Positions 22,690-34,309 of a stretch of DNA of 64,000 bases are shown piece by piece; position 1 is the first letter of the stretch, and each line of letters begins with the position of its first letter. The notes under the pieces are model-generated. The model did not search any database and was not told the DNA's origin. It was given only the letters and a program-made list of their open reading frames with translations. The stretch comes from Galeruca laticollis (taxonomy: Eukaryota > Arthropoda > Insecta > Coleoptera > Chrysomelidae): contig OY998180.1 of NCBI GenBank assembly GCA_963921935.1, positions 109,057,183 through 109,121,182 of the forward strand, in the 5' to 3' direction. The position numbers were made by a program, and so were the translations under genes.

Positions 22690-23155
22690 ATATAGCCTTT
22701 AAATCCTTTAGCTCTTGCTTCTTTAAGTTTGGGTATTAAATTGCTCCTTTCTTCTTAAATCTCTTTTGTATAATCCTCCTTAATCCGTATATCTGATCCT
22801 TTTAAGTTTTTAGTTTGCTTTAATACTTCAATTTTTTTGGCGAAGTTCCAGAATTTTATAAGTATTGGTCTTGGCCGTTTCCCTTTATTGTATCAATTCT
22901 TCTTATCCCTTCGGCATCTTTTTGTAAGTCAATGTTTGTTTCTATTTTTCTCAATATCGGAGAAACTTTGTTTTGAATTACTTTTTCATCTTCATTTTCC
23001 TCATCTGGTATGCCTTTTATTATTAATTTTTCTTCCTTATCTCTCTTTCCAATGATTCAATTCTCTTTTCTTGTTTTTCTACTTTTTCTTTCAATTGTAT
23101 ATTCTCTTCTCTATTTAATTTTGTTTCTAAGGAAATATTTTCCAATTAGTATGTA
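22690..23155 (-). pseudogene. LINE ORF1 remnant with coiled coil
   Basis: Upstream of the LINE ORF2 on the same strand, translation gives a Lys/Glu-rich coiled-coil stretch (ETKLNREENIQLKEKVEK), then IKGIPDEENEDEKVIQ, then RPRPILIKFWNFAKKIEVL and LKGSDIRIKEDY. This is the layout of an L1-like ORF1 (coiled coil plus RRM-like transposase_22 region). Stops and a frameshift break it. It probably belongs to the ORF2 at 19518-22380. Confidence 0.6.
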
Positions 23156-23640
23156 CGCTTTTAAGTGTTTATTGAACAGATCAGGGTTAGTAACAAGTTT
23201 ATTAGCATCAGAAATAGTTTTAACTTGAACTCTATTCTATTTTTGCCTACATTATCTCAATTTTCGTTATGTTTTGAATATCAAGTTTTTTGTGTAGGAT
23301 ATGACCTACGGCCATGGGATGTAATTTGCCAATATTTTGATCATTGACCATTTCAATGAATACATAAATAATATCGGAATTTAAATTTGCTTTTTGTAAA
23401 TTAAATACCTTACTTTTTGTTGTCTTTTATCACTAATTACATTTTCGGTTAACTGATGTTGCTTTCTTTACCAGTCAGGTCTACTTTTTCAGTGTTGATA
23501 ATTTGTTCTTGTGAGGGTTCTCGTTATTTACATTATTATTGTTGGTTCCCCCTCAATCAGGGGGAGAATCGTCTTCCATAGTCACTGTTACTGTTATTGA
23601 GTGTTATTTACACTAATAATAATATTCAAAATCCAACTCA
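23155..23640 (-). pseudogene. I/Jockey-type LINE ORF1 N-terminal remnant
   Basis: On the minus strand an ATG near 23580 opens MEDDSPPD. Further on, 23420-23160 translates to IGKLHPMAVGHILHKKL, then ANKLVTNPDLFNKHLKAYI. This is the conserved region ahead of the zinc knuckles in I-type ORF1 proteins. The match stops at about 23155 where the coiled-coil ORF1 of the other LINE begins. With 18840-19540 it probably makes up one older I-like element that was deleted internally and invaded. Confidence 0.55.
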
Positions 23641-23714
23641 AAAGTATTTTAGTAATATTAATAATACTGGTTTATATTCGACACACAGAACTAACGTCTG
23701 TATCCTATCGTGTA

Positions 23715-23790
23715 TAAATTCATGCGAACTGCGATTTGTACTTTAATTAATATGAATTTTTTTAAATAGGTCCATCATTCATAATAACAC
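23715..23790 (+). repeat. Solo 3-prime end of DUF4817-type transposon
   Basis: The segment ending in GGTCCATCATTCATAATAAC matches the reverse complement of 8441-8515, which is the 3-prime terminus of the transposase fragment there. No transposase sequence accompanies it. Confidence 0.5.
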
Positions 23791-23822
23791 TGTATTAAAA
23801 ACACAACATTAAATATTATAAG

Positions 23823-24481
23823 CAGTGTTGCCAACCAGACGAATTTAATAGCCGTGCGTATTACTGAAAATTGCCGTGTTTTTACGAACTATGGCTGTGT
23901 CAAATGTGAAATTCACAAAGATTATATACTCGGAAAATAGAAATTCATTCAAATGACAATTGGAAATATAGAATAAAAAAATAATATTTTTGCATAAAAC
24001 ATATATTTGATTTATGATTTAAAAAAGTAAGAAAACCTGATGTACCTACTCCATCTTAATATTTTTTTGTAGTCATATACCTATTTTAATTTGATAGGTA
24101 AAAATCATCAGCTTCAGCTTCTGAAATATTATTTTTAATGTTGACTGTTTCATAAATTATGATTTTTACCATTTTTACCATGGTTTCATTTGGCTCAAAT
24201 TCAATACAAGAATTTAAAATGTTTTCAATTTCTTGTTTGGCCAGTAAATTTCCATTTATGGAGATCGTTATTTCGTCGTCCACTTCGAGCAGGTTATTTA
24301 TTTCAGTAAAACTCTAAATATCATTTTTTATTTAAAATCTATCAACTCGTATTTGGTGACAAAAATGGTGAAATATAAATTTTATATTTTCAAACAAAAA
24401 ACCGTGTTTTTAAATGCACGGTAGTATTATAAGGCCGTGGCCATATATTTAGTCCAAAAAGCCGTGTCATTGGCAGCACTG
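23823..24481. mobile_element. hAT-like non-autonomous element
   Basis: The element starts CAGTGTTGCCAA and ends TTGGCAGCACTG, a hAT-type terminal inverted repeat. The subterminal regions contain several copies of GCCGTG in both orientations, a pattern typical of hAT transposase-binding regions. The flanking octamers ATTATAAG and ATTACCAG agree in 6 of 8 positions, consistent with an aged 8 bp target duplication. A 65-codon minus-strand ORF lies inside (24283-24086); it is acidic and I do not recognise it. Confidence 0.7.
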
Positions 24482-24640
24482 ATTACCAGTATAATCTTTC
24501 TCTCTTTCTTTACATTACGATTTATTATATCTAAGAATTCATGTAACGGGAATATTGTATATACTGTAAGCAAATCGAGCAATATTTTACTTTGTTACCC
24601 CATAAAAAATGCGTAAATCACAAGCTCAAGAGCTTGTAAA

Positions 24641-27514
24641 CCCTCTCATGCGCCGTGTCCTCAGGTGAGGACATTTCATTATTTCATTGTAAATTATCTA
24701 AATACTTCTGTAAACTGCAATTTACCGTAGTAGATCAATCAAAAAACTTTTAAAGATTACGCTATTGACCGCAAGATGACATAACAAGTTATTTAACAAT
24801 TTTTGGAGCTCCTTCAATTGTATTCTAACCTATGTTTCTGATATTGTGTGCATTCCTCTGAAAATATCAACTTCAACATCGTGGTTCCGTTTGATTAGGC
24901 TATTTAAAACGTAAGTAAAAATATTTTCAGTTGTCCCAATTAGTGTAGTTTTATGAACAAATAAATATTTTCTCGATGTCATATTTATTTGTCATAAATC
25001 TCGATTTTATTGTATGTTCTCAATTGAGGACAATGTTCACTAATGGCAATAAAGTTTTTGTCCTCAGATGGACATATACATGTCCAATTTTCTTATTTAG
25101 CTATTTTCATGCATTTTCTTATTTCTATTACAGCTAATTATGGATAAACAAGAGAATTCATTGTCGAGTGAACCTGGTTGCATCCATCAATTAGCACAGG
25201 GAAGTTCTATGCCAAAACCACTGTCCAAAAATGAGCTGGAAAGTCTCCTATACAGTTCCAGTGAAGATGAATATGAAAAAAATGAATCAGTAGAGTCTTT
25301 GCATGAAAAGGAGAAAGCTATACACAGGGGCATTATAGAGAAGAATGAATATATGATGCGAATCAATTATAAGGAATTAAGGGATAAAAGGCGAAAATTA
25401 ACCGAAGAGGAACTTGAGCCTTTAATTTATAATGACTTGTCAGAAGATGAATTTGAGTTTTCAGAAAGTGAAGAAGAGTATTTGCCAGAATCAGAAGGAA
25501 CAAGTTCAAGTGACAGTGAATCGGAGCACCTAGAAGAAGATAATATTGATGGGGGAGAAACAAAGACAAATAATGTTGCAAATACGCAAAAGGCAAATAA
25601 GCAGAGCAACAAAACCAAAAATACTTCTATGTGGACTTTGACGGCAGACAACAGCTATTCTGATGATATTCCAAAAGTATCCAAGGAACATAAGACAAAC
25701 ATAAAATTTGTTACACCTTTAGAATACTTTGATTATTTTTTCCAGAAGATTTTTTACGAGAAATTGTGTTTCAAACCAACCTTTATGCTCATAGAAATAA
25801 TAAAGTAAACTTCAATCTTAGTCTAAATGAACTGAAAATTTATTTCGGAATTACCATAATGATGACCTATATTAAATATCCACGAATACGTCATTATTGG
25901 TCATCAGAAGGAGGTTTGCGAATGACATTAATTTCAGAAGCAATTAGCCAAAAAAGGTACGAATAAATTCGGAGGTATCTGCATTTTATGGATGAAGATA
26001 CCATTAGCAAAAACAATACAGACAAACTGATTAGAGTGCGTCCTGTTTTGAACCAGCTTCACGATACTTTTCATTCCGCCGTCCAGCCTGTGGAGTATAT
26101 GTCGGTGGATGAAATGGTTATACCATTCAAGAGGCGTTCAGGTCTAAAGCAATACTTAACCCAAAAAGCCCAAAAAGTGGGGTTATAAGATTTGGGTTCG
26201 TGCAGGTACATCAGGGTATGCATATTGTTTTGAAGTTTTTCAAGGACAAGCTGGAGAACAGGAAGCTGTTTCAGAAGCAGGCGCTTCAGGTGATGTTGTC
26301 TTGAGAATGTGCCACAATATAAAGGACCAAAACTATTAAATATATGCAGATAATTTATTCTCGAGCATACCTCTGGTCAAACAGCTTACAAAAGATAAGA
26401 TTTGGTATTTAGGCACAGTGAGATTGAACAGACTTCGAGGAATAGATAAAGTGCTGACATTAGAGAAAACATTAAAGGTAGAAGGCCGAGGCAGTTATTC
26501 ATTTGCTACATCACAAGATAATATCACAGTGGTGAGATGGTTTGATAATAAGTTGATTCATACAATTTCAAATTATGCTGGAGTACATTTAATTGATTCT
26601 GTTAGACGATTTTCAAGGAAGGACAAGAAGTATGTTGACATTCCAAGACCTTTCGCCATAAAAATGTATTATAAGCACATGGGAGTGGTAGATTTAATGG
26701 ACTCCTTGATTGGACGGTATACTAACTATACAAGAAATAAGTGTTGGTATATGAGAATATTTTACCACTTTATAAATGTCACAGTGGTAAATGCTTGGGT
26801 ACTGTGGAAATGGAATGGCCACCAGGAAAAGGAATTTTTAGATCTCTTGCATTTTAAAAGTAGAATAGCAACTGCACTCATATTTCAGGGGGAATCTCAA
26901 ATGAAACGACAAAAGGGACGTCCTAGAAGTGCAAATCCTCCTGAAGTAAGAAAGAGGCCTAGAAAAATTATACCCACAGAGAAAAAATTTGATAATGGAC
27001 CACATTACCCCAAAAAGACGGAAGATAAAAATGCAAGTCGATGCAAGAATTCCTACTGTAAAAGTAAAACCAGGTACATATGCATAAGGTGTGATATCGC
27101 GTTATGCCCAGAGTATTTCCAAGAATTTCATACTCGAAAGTGATATCACTTCTTTTCTATTTCGCGTATTTTGATTATAATTTGACTATTTACCATGTTT
27201 TTATGTTTCAGTGTTTTTTAGATTATTTCATTTAGTTCACTTATTTCATAATAATAAAATCATTTATACTATGTTTTAATTATTTATTTATAATAATCTG
27301 CATTCAATTTTCTGTCCCCATACAAGGACGACGGTAAAGTAAAGTTCAGGGATATTGTTCCCATATGAGGACACAAAGAAAAATGTCCATAAAATGTTGT
27401 AATTTGAATTTTAATTTTTTTCACAATCTTTGAAGGTAACTGAACATAATACAAACACAAAAATAATTTTAAATTTTATTTTCTGATGAATGTAAAAAGT
27501 TGCGCATGAGAGGG
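24641..27514 (+). mobile_element. piggyBac-type element A
   Basis: Termini CCCTCTCATGCGC (24641) and GCGCATGAGAGGG (ending 27514) are perfect inverted repeats starting with CCC, as in piggyBac elements. The right flank is TTAA. The left flank is TAAA, one base off the expected TTAA duplication. The interior carries one transposase gene with several disruptions. TGTCCTCA-type motifs repeat just inside both ends. Confidence 0.9.
25140..27143 (+). pseudogene. piggyBac transposase, frameshifted
   Basis: An acidic N-terminal region (25140-25808) is followed by the DDE_Tnp_1_7 core in broken frames. It shows KIYFGITIMMTYIKYPRIRHYW, then MSVDEMVIPFKRR (first Asp), IYADNLFSS (second Asp), and MGVVDLMDS (third Asp) with WYMRIFYHFINV after it. 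A Cys-rich RING-like C-terminus follows (RCKNSYCKSKTRYICIRCD). So the catalytic DDD series is still readable, but there is a frameshift near 25770 and stops near 25966, 26188 and 26338. The best open part is 26418-27143. Confidence 0.9.
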
Positions 27515-27519
27515 TTAAA

Positions 27520-28745
27520 CTTTTGTGACTATTTTGATATGGGAAAATATACTTTGAGAAGATATTATTCAAATAGTGAATATATTTACGCACACGACAA
27601 AGTAGCACTAGCAGGTTTTCTTCTTACTGTACTAAACCAGTTTAACAAACAAATTAAAATGATCGTATTTGATTTGATTTGCTGACCACTCTTGGGAATT
27701 AAAAACAAAGCTAAATTGCAATAAAAGTCGAAGCACCATCTATGCAAAAGTTACCGTACTTCTAAAACATCTTTTGCTTCATGGAGTGGAGAATCCCCTA
27801 GAATGTTTCGAAGTTATGAGGGATTTTTGATATCTATACAGAGCAAAAAATAGAATTTTTATCTAGGCAAATTAAAAATACGTCTACTCCCTCTACATCG
27901 ACCCCGAAAAAAACGAATTTAGACACAAAACTGAGATAAAGTTTCTAATTCCAGTCCGAATCATATTTTGAGTTATTAAAAAATGCAGAAAACAACTTGG
28001 TGCACGTATTTGTTTGCATCTTTCGAATCGTTTATCCCATATTGTAATATACAAAACGGTGAAATTTCCAAATTTATAATACCATTATTTTGCAAAATGT
28101 GGTGTCTCAAAGATGAGCGTTATTTTATTTCCGAATTTTAAATACCTCCCATTTGACGCCCTGTATCTCAGATACGTCAACCGGTGGGTTATTCCCGATT
28201 TTTTTCTTACAGAATAATCCTTTGAATATACTGTCTTGAAATTTGAGTTCAAAATTTCGATTATTATAGCCAGTATGATTTTTTGAATGAAATTATGTTT
28301 TTTTGCAATTCTATCCCTCTATTTAAGGGTGAAACATTTTTTATCGAAAAAATGATTGTGACAATCGATTCCTTGCACTGGAAAATCCCAATTTTCATGA
28401 TTTCAATAATTTCACGAAGAAAAAAATATTTTCACCAATTTTCAGCTGGAGTATAGATATGAAAAAATTCCGATTCCCTGCGGAATCCAATGGTGGCCTT
28501 TTTTAATAACCTATCTATCTTATTTTCGAAGTTACGAAGATGAAAATATTGATATTCATTTTGATAACGTCTATTGATTGGTTTTTCTTGTTTGTTTTTT
28601 TGTATGCGATTGAAAATAAAATAAGCATTACTTGTTTTCTTATCAAAAAAATAATAAAATAAATTTCAACATAATTTTCAAGAAAAATCGATAATTTTGG
28701 CGGAACTGCACAATAATTTCTTCATTGGGTGGTGGCAACACTGAT
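27520..28745. other. No gene recognised
   Basis: AT-rich DNA with no supported frame. Its texture resembles 9100-9900, and it may be decayed repeat DNA. Confidence 0.45.
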
Positions 28746-28748
28746 GAC

Positions 28749-29312
28749 GGGAGAGCGCCCGCCAAAACGACGTAGCATCTGATGTGGCGCATACACGGCA
28801 GTTACGTAGTAAAGACATCGCATTTTTATTTAAATAGCACATATCTGAGTGAAGTGGCGCAAAACATATCTTCCTCAAAGGACGAAAATTTGTTAGCGAT
28901 TGTGAAGCTTATCAATATTAATCAAAATCATCCAAAGCGTCGTTATTGAGTACACCCCTTTTGGAAAATGACAATCCATAAATCCAGAAATATTTCAATC
29001 ATCCTGTAAAATGAAAAGAAGCCTTTGAGGAGTTAGTCCGAAAAGTTGGGCCAATAATTGTTTTCAACGTATATTGAAATCTGTCTGGATCGTTCTTCAA
29101 TTCGCGTAGCGGCTTTTAGCACGTGGCAAAAGGTAGAGCAAGTTCTATTTTTGAAGCAGTGAAGCGGCACGTTTCTGACGGCGCTATTTCAGTACTTATG
29201 CACCGATTACCTGTTTACCGTTGGGTCAAATCGAAGTAACATGCATCTCGCGTGTTACATGCCAGAGCACGCGCTACGTCAGATACTATGGTACTTTGGT
29301 GGGCACTCTCCC
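28749..29312. mobile_element. MITE with imperfect ~45 bp TIRs
   Basis: The left end starting GGGAGAGCGCCCGCCAAAAC and the reverse complement of the right end starting GGGAGAGTGCCCACCAAAGT align for about 45 bases, continuing through TAGYATCTGAYGTRGCGC. About 560 bp in total and no coding content. The target duplication is unclear. Confidence 0.65.
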
Positions 29313-29314
29313 TT

Positions 29315-31698
29315 AGGATAAAAGTCAATTTGATGAAATTTAAACAGGATTATGATAATGTAATATTTAGATATTGGTCATGTTTAAATTAAAAATAAAA
29401 ATATTAATAAATCGTGTATAACTTAAGATAACTTTAATCAATTTGTTTCATAGATATGGGAACTGGCACCTACAAATTATCTGTCAAATTACTACATATA
29501 ACATCAAATAATTGTTAACAAAAAATCTAACATCGACACCCTATCGCATTTGTAAACTTTTAAATAACCAAAATTTCAGCGAAAAATAGTTTTTATTCAC
29601 ATTGAGGTTGGAATTTTAATAGTTTTCAAATTAACACAGTTTCTATTTGGTTATTTAAATGCAATTTCAACTCAAATTATCGGCAATGAAAAGCTACAAA
29701 GCAAGGCAACACAACATTTAAGGTATATCAAGCCAAGCAAAGAATACAGGTGTGTGGTTTTTGTAGACTGGAATGTTTGTGAAGGTGGGAAATAAAATTT
29801 TTACACTGACATTTTTCATAGTTGACGAAAACATTATTAATGAATTATCTAACAATACTTACTGGGGTAAAAGTTAATATTTATCATAATTTATATAATT
29901 ATATTGTAAAACAATCCAAATAGTTTAAACTACCATAATATTTAAGCTGTGGTCACACGAAAACTTATTCTGAAGATGCAGAGTAGCCTTGACATGATGG
30001 GGACAACAAAATTTTTTAAATATCACCAAAAATACAGAAATAATTTAAAAATAGCCAGGTTCATAAACTGGCAAATTTCAAAGAAGAAATATAAATTTTC
30101 AAAATTAGTAAAATTCACAGTTCTCTTCGAATTTACAGATACAATAAATTTAGTTAATTCGCTTTGTTTTTTTTTTGTTCAAATAATATGAATTATGATT
30201 TTTAACCCTATCTTTAAAAAAAATATGAACCCAGAGCTCTACCAGAGGCACAACTAAAGCTGAGCCTTTTTCGGCACAGGGGATGTAAAAAAACACTTTG
30301 TTCAATACTCAATAATAATTTTTAATAATTGAATGGAAATATATGGCTGTTGTCTATTTAATATTCAAATTATTGTTTCCCAAAAGAAACGTACATATTA
30401 AATTTATCAATTTATTTTAGAGGACAAGCTGTATAGTGAAATTTGAAAAAGTACTGCCGACGACATATGAAAAAAGTGGCCGATTTCGGCTATGAATGAC
30501 AAACAGTCGACTCCGATCAAATTAAATTCGTTTATGACCTATTGCTCCAATTAAACCATTTTTCGGGATTTTCGTGTTGTGCATTTAAACAGAAAAAAAA
30601 TAGGAGAAGGAAAAGGCGCCCTTTACAACCAAGAATAAGAGAGAGGTGTTTTTATTTGGAAATACACCTGTTATTTGGTCCTTTTCTCAATACTATATAC
30701 GTTTCCTGGAAACTCTGGTGTTTCATATTAAACACACTTATAGTGAGAATATTTTACTGTGTTACTATAGATCTGGGTTGGAAAAATGATTTATTAGAGA
30801 AAGATGTGATGATGAACATGTGTGTTTGATCAAGCTGTTAATGCAGTATTACCAAAAAATCTAAGGAAAGATAATGGGTTTTGAAAAATACTTAATATCG
30901 AAAAGAAATATAAGAATAAGGTAATAATGAGAAAATCAGTATTCGGTGACTACACATTTAAATCCCTTAACCAATTTTACTTTTGTTCGATAAATATTAA
31001 CTTTGTGACTATTCCGGATAATAACATTTAACAATAAATTACCTAAGGTTTCATCATCTGACTTACAACTACTCAATCATGCTTATACGGGTTTCCTGTA
31101 TCAAAAATATATCCGAAACAGTCTTTCCTCATGTATATTTTGGTATATAGACTGTAATAATACTTAGATAGAAATGCGGGAATCTAATAGTATTTGATTA
31201 CAAGGTATTTCAGAAAAAGTAATCTATTTACAAATTTGTTAATATTGTAACATGTAAAGTTAGATAGAGAACAGAAACTGAGGTATTTCAGTTGATAATT
31301 CACCTCACCATTCATTTTCAACCGCAGACTGTTGAGTTTTAGATTGTAATTTGTAGAAGGTGATGAAATTGAATTGCCTTTTTCACTTAACTCACTTTAT
31401 TTGTGTTTTTTTGTACCACACACCAATTTAGAACTTTATTATGTATGCTTTTGCATTTATATTCAGATTAAGAGGGTATAAAGTTTCAACTGAGGCGTTG
31501 CTTTGCTAGGTTAGTAAGCATACTTGCTCGTTGAAGGTTTGAAGTGTAAAGGAGAAAGATAATGATTTTAATATTGTGTTTGTAAGGAAGGTTAAGATGA
31601 GGACGAAAAGGTAATTTTAGGGTTTAATTTATGATTTTGTGAGGAAGTGCGAGGCATTCTTAAGGTAGGAGATACATGTTGCTCCTCTACTGTTCACA
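29315..31698. other. No gene recognised
   Basis: AT-rich DNA. The two small ORFs (29949-30191 and 30542-30829, plus strand) have no recognisable domain, signal peptide or splice context, so I treat them as chance ORFs. Confidence 0.45.
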
Positions 31699-31735
31699 GC
31701 AGAGAGAGAGGGAGAGAGAGAGAAAGAGAAAGATT
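31699..31735. repeat. GA-rich microsatellite
   Basis: A short run of AGAGAGAGAGGG-type units with a few A interruptions. Confidence 0.8.
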
Positions 31736-31739
31736 TTAA

Positions 31740-32955
31740 GGTTGCCGCAGTATTTATGTGAATTGTGTCTAAAGGGAACGCGTGCGCGTTAATTTCTGTC
31801 ATAGAGCTTTCTAGAACGAGTTGTGGGAGGTAGTCGGATGTGTTTCAGAAGCTACAGCGTTGCCAAGTTGAATTATAGGTGAGTAAGTTGCATAGTTTTC
31901 GGGTAATTTTACAGTAAGGATTTTTTAAATCTGAACAGATGTTATTAAGTTAGTTAGGTTATTATTCTTCTTTCCCCTTTAGCATGTCCTTTGCTTATAT
32001 GATTACGCAACTATCGAATATTCTGGAAGTGTTCTATAGTCTGTCCATCCAAGAAACGGAGTGCTGAAAACATTATCACCGATAGTGCACGTGAGAAGCT
32101 GATTGTATTTGAATGACCGCGCTGGTGGCAGTTAAATTCGATTGGCCAGCGTAAGGAGGCATGTTTATTTTAGCCAATACATCCAAAGACATGTTTTGAT
32201 CACGCATCAATCGTTGTTTGGGTAACTTTGTTTGTTCAATGGATATAGTGTTTTCTGAGAAGAAAATCGGATTTGCTATAAAAGCGGCGAGTAACAAGTA
32301 AAGGAAAGTTGACAGTAGTTTTGGCAAACGTCAAGTTTTGAAGTATTAGATGTAAAAAGATTTATCCTTGATTTTTGTTTATAAATAATATTAATAAAAT
32401 AGTATGGCGTCAATAAACAAAAAAAATATTCAAGATTAAAAAATGTCACAGTCTGGTATTTAAAAGAATAAATGGCTTCGGGGAAAAGTAGTTTATAGCG
32501 AAATATATGGCTCGGAAAATATAACGAATAAAAAGTACATAGTATTTATTGAAGAAAAAGAAGCAGGTGGCATTAAGACTGTACTGCATATACCTACTAG
32601 GTAGGTAAACGGCAATACAGAAATAGACAAAAGAACAACAACATCCTAGAAGTGACCTTCCTTACAGATTTTATTTCTTTGTTATTAAATCATAACATGT
32701 GAAAGTGTCTTATTACTAATATCCATTTTCCATCAAATACATAACATTACAAAGACCATGAACAAAACAGTCCTAGAGTCGTAGTCAAATATTTATAGGA
32801 AAATCCAGAAGATCCAGAATATGATGTAAAATAGGAAGTATGAGAAAAATATTTCTCTACAACTGCTATGAGTTTACTTATTTTCAAAACCTTCTATTGC
32901 TCATACTGTGAGAAATATATTTTCTCATGGAGAATCAACATTAATGTCTAAACTT
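31740..32955. other. No gene; possible core promoter
   Basis: The region is less AT-rich around 31780-32300. TATAAAAG at 32277 on the plus strand is followed about 30 bases on by GACAGT, an arrangement like an insect core promoter, but no coding frame follows. The 83-codon minus-strand ORF at 32076-32327 has a hydrophobic N-terminus but no other support. Confidence 0.35.
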
Positions 32956-32959
32956 TTTC

Positions 32960-33232
32960 AGTATGGGGATTCTCGATGCCTAGACTTATTCCAACCAGGG
33001 GATTGTCAGTACCTAGACATTTCAGTGGGGAATCCTTGATGCCCAGACCTTTTCCAGTAGGGGGATCCTCGAGGCCTAGACTTTCCCAGCAGGGGATCCT
33101 TGATGTCTAGACGTTTCCTAGTGTGGAAATATCTAAAATTTTCGGCAGAGGGGTCCTCGATGCCTATACGTTTCCTAGTGTGGAAATACTTTAATGTTTT
33201 CAGCAGGGGGATTCTCGATGCTTAAACTTTTC
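32960..33232. repeat. ~43 bp minisatellite
   Basis: About six degenerate units share a core GGGGATYCTYGATGCCTAGAC followed by a TTT-rich part. They are spaced roughly 40-48 bp apart. Confidence 0.8.
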
Positions 33233-33276
33233 GGGTATACATTATTTTTAGTAAAGTGTTAATAACTTCAGAACGG

Positions 33277-33339
<63 letters not shown>
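33277..33339. repeat. TA microsatellite
   Basis: Uninterrupted TA dinucleotides. Similar tracts occur at 34316-34372, 34741-34797 and 36602-36631, bordering or interrupting the neighbouring retroelement. Confidence 0.95.
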
Positions 33340-33342
<3 letters not shown>

Positions 33343-33383
33343 GAAAACTGAAGGGTAGTGACTAGTGACTGTTGAACACAAAA

Positions 33384-33568
33384 CTGCAAACAATCTAGTA
33401 GGGATGAGGTCAATATAGGGCTGATCAAAAGAAAACTATTTTATGACTAGTTGAGCTTTCGGAAATGATGAAGGAAATAAACAATTTCCGAATGCTCAAC
33501 TAGTCAAAAAATAATTTTCTTTTAATCAGCCCTATATTGACCGCATCCCTACTAGATTGTTTGCAGTT
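33384..33568. repeat. 185 bp inverted repeat (hairpin)
   Basis: Arms of about 80 bp (starting CTGCAAACAATCTAGTAGGG and mirrored at the right end) flank a short loop near 33465-33480, with few mismatches. It sits just right of the TA tract and left of the ribozyme-bearing fold-back array. Confidence 0.85.
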
Positions 33569-33631
33569 ATATATGGTTACAAAGAGCTTCACGGGTAATT
33601 CACGCAAAATAAAGGGCTACTGAAATAGAGT

Positions 33632-33687
33632 GGTAACCGCGGACATGCATGTTTCTGGCTCATTTGCCTCTTCAGCACGGTATAACC
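33632..33687 (-). ncRNA. Hammerhead-ribozyme-like motif (copy 1)
   Basis: The minus strand carries the same arrangement as the plus-strand copy at 34164-34219: CTGAAGA, GGC/GCC stem, GAAA, the palindromic stem III, GTC and the stem I partners. I see no change in the core. Confidence 0.5.
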
Positions 33688-33835
33688 AAATAAGGATGTG
33701 AAATTTGGGAGCAAAGATGTTAATCGAAACATGGGAAAACACAAAACAACGGAATTCAGCAGGGAAACCAAACGCTCATTTGTGCCTTCAATTGGAAGAT
33801 CCCGAGTTTTCAGAACAACAACCAAGATCTACACG

Positions 33836-33882
33836 GAGGCAAATGAGCCAGAAACATGCATGTCCGCGGTTACCACTCTGTT
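33836..33882 (+). ncRNA. Hammerhead-like motif, half copy
   Basis: The 3-prime part (GGC/GCC stem, GAAA, ACATGCATGT, GTC, CGCGG) is present, but CTGAAGA and the 5-prime stem I strand are replaced by CTACACG. It would not fold as a full ribozyme. Confidence 0.4.
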
Positions 33883-34163
33883 TCAGTAGCCCTTTATTTT
33901 GCGTGAATTACCCATGAATCTCTTTGTTGTTGTTGTTCACATATCACGCGATATTCCTACATCTTCTTATTACTATGGGTCGGAAGGTTCATGGTGGGGA
34001 GGCTATATGCGCCTCCGTGTCGATCTTGGTTGTTGTCCTGAAAACTCGGGATCTTCCAATTGAACGCACAAATGAGCGTTTGGTTTCCCTGCTGAAATCC
34101 GTTGTTTTATGTTTTCCCATGTTTCGATTAACATCTTTCCTCCCAAATTTCACATCCTTATTT

Positions 34164-34219
34164 GGTTATACCGTGCTGAAGAGGCAAATGAGCCAGAAAC
34201 ATGCATGTCCGCGGTTACC
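34164..34219 (+). ncRNA. Hammerhead-ribozyme-like motif (copy 3)
   Basis: Order: stem I 5-prime strand GGT-TAT-ACCGTG (34164-34175), core CTGAAGA (34176-34182), stem II GGC/GCC with a 6 nt loop, one extra A, core GAAA (34196-34199), self-complementary stem III, cleavage trinucleotide GTC ending at 34209, then CGCGGT-T-ACC, which pairs with the 5-prime strand. This matches a type I hammerhead except for the unpaired A before GAAA and a stem III lacking a normal loop, which would favour a dimeric form. Sequence-only inference. Confidence 0.55.
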
Positions 34220-34309
34220 ACTCTGTTTCAGTAGCCCTTTATTTTGCGTGAATTACTCATGAATCTCTTTGTTGTTGTTGTTCACATATTACGCGATATT
34301 CCTACATCT

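Noticed and set aside
29949..30829. Two plus-strand ORFs of 80 and 95 codons
   Set aside because: AT-rich, no domain, no promoter or splice support.
32076..32327. 83-codon ORF with hydrophobic N-terminus on minus strand
   Set aside because: Looks like a signal peptide, but no homology, no splice context, and a TATA box points the other way. Could be chance.
33222..33428. Tyr-Ile repeat ORFs (also at 34728-34913)
   Set aside because: Translation of TA tracts; only the part of 34800-34910 after the tract is real Penelope RT.
33589..34262. ORFs sharing an MSQKHACPRLPL segment
   Set aside because: Shared because of the inverted and direct repeat blocks, which look like RNA-level (hammerhead) rather than protein-coding sequence.
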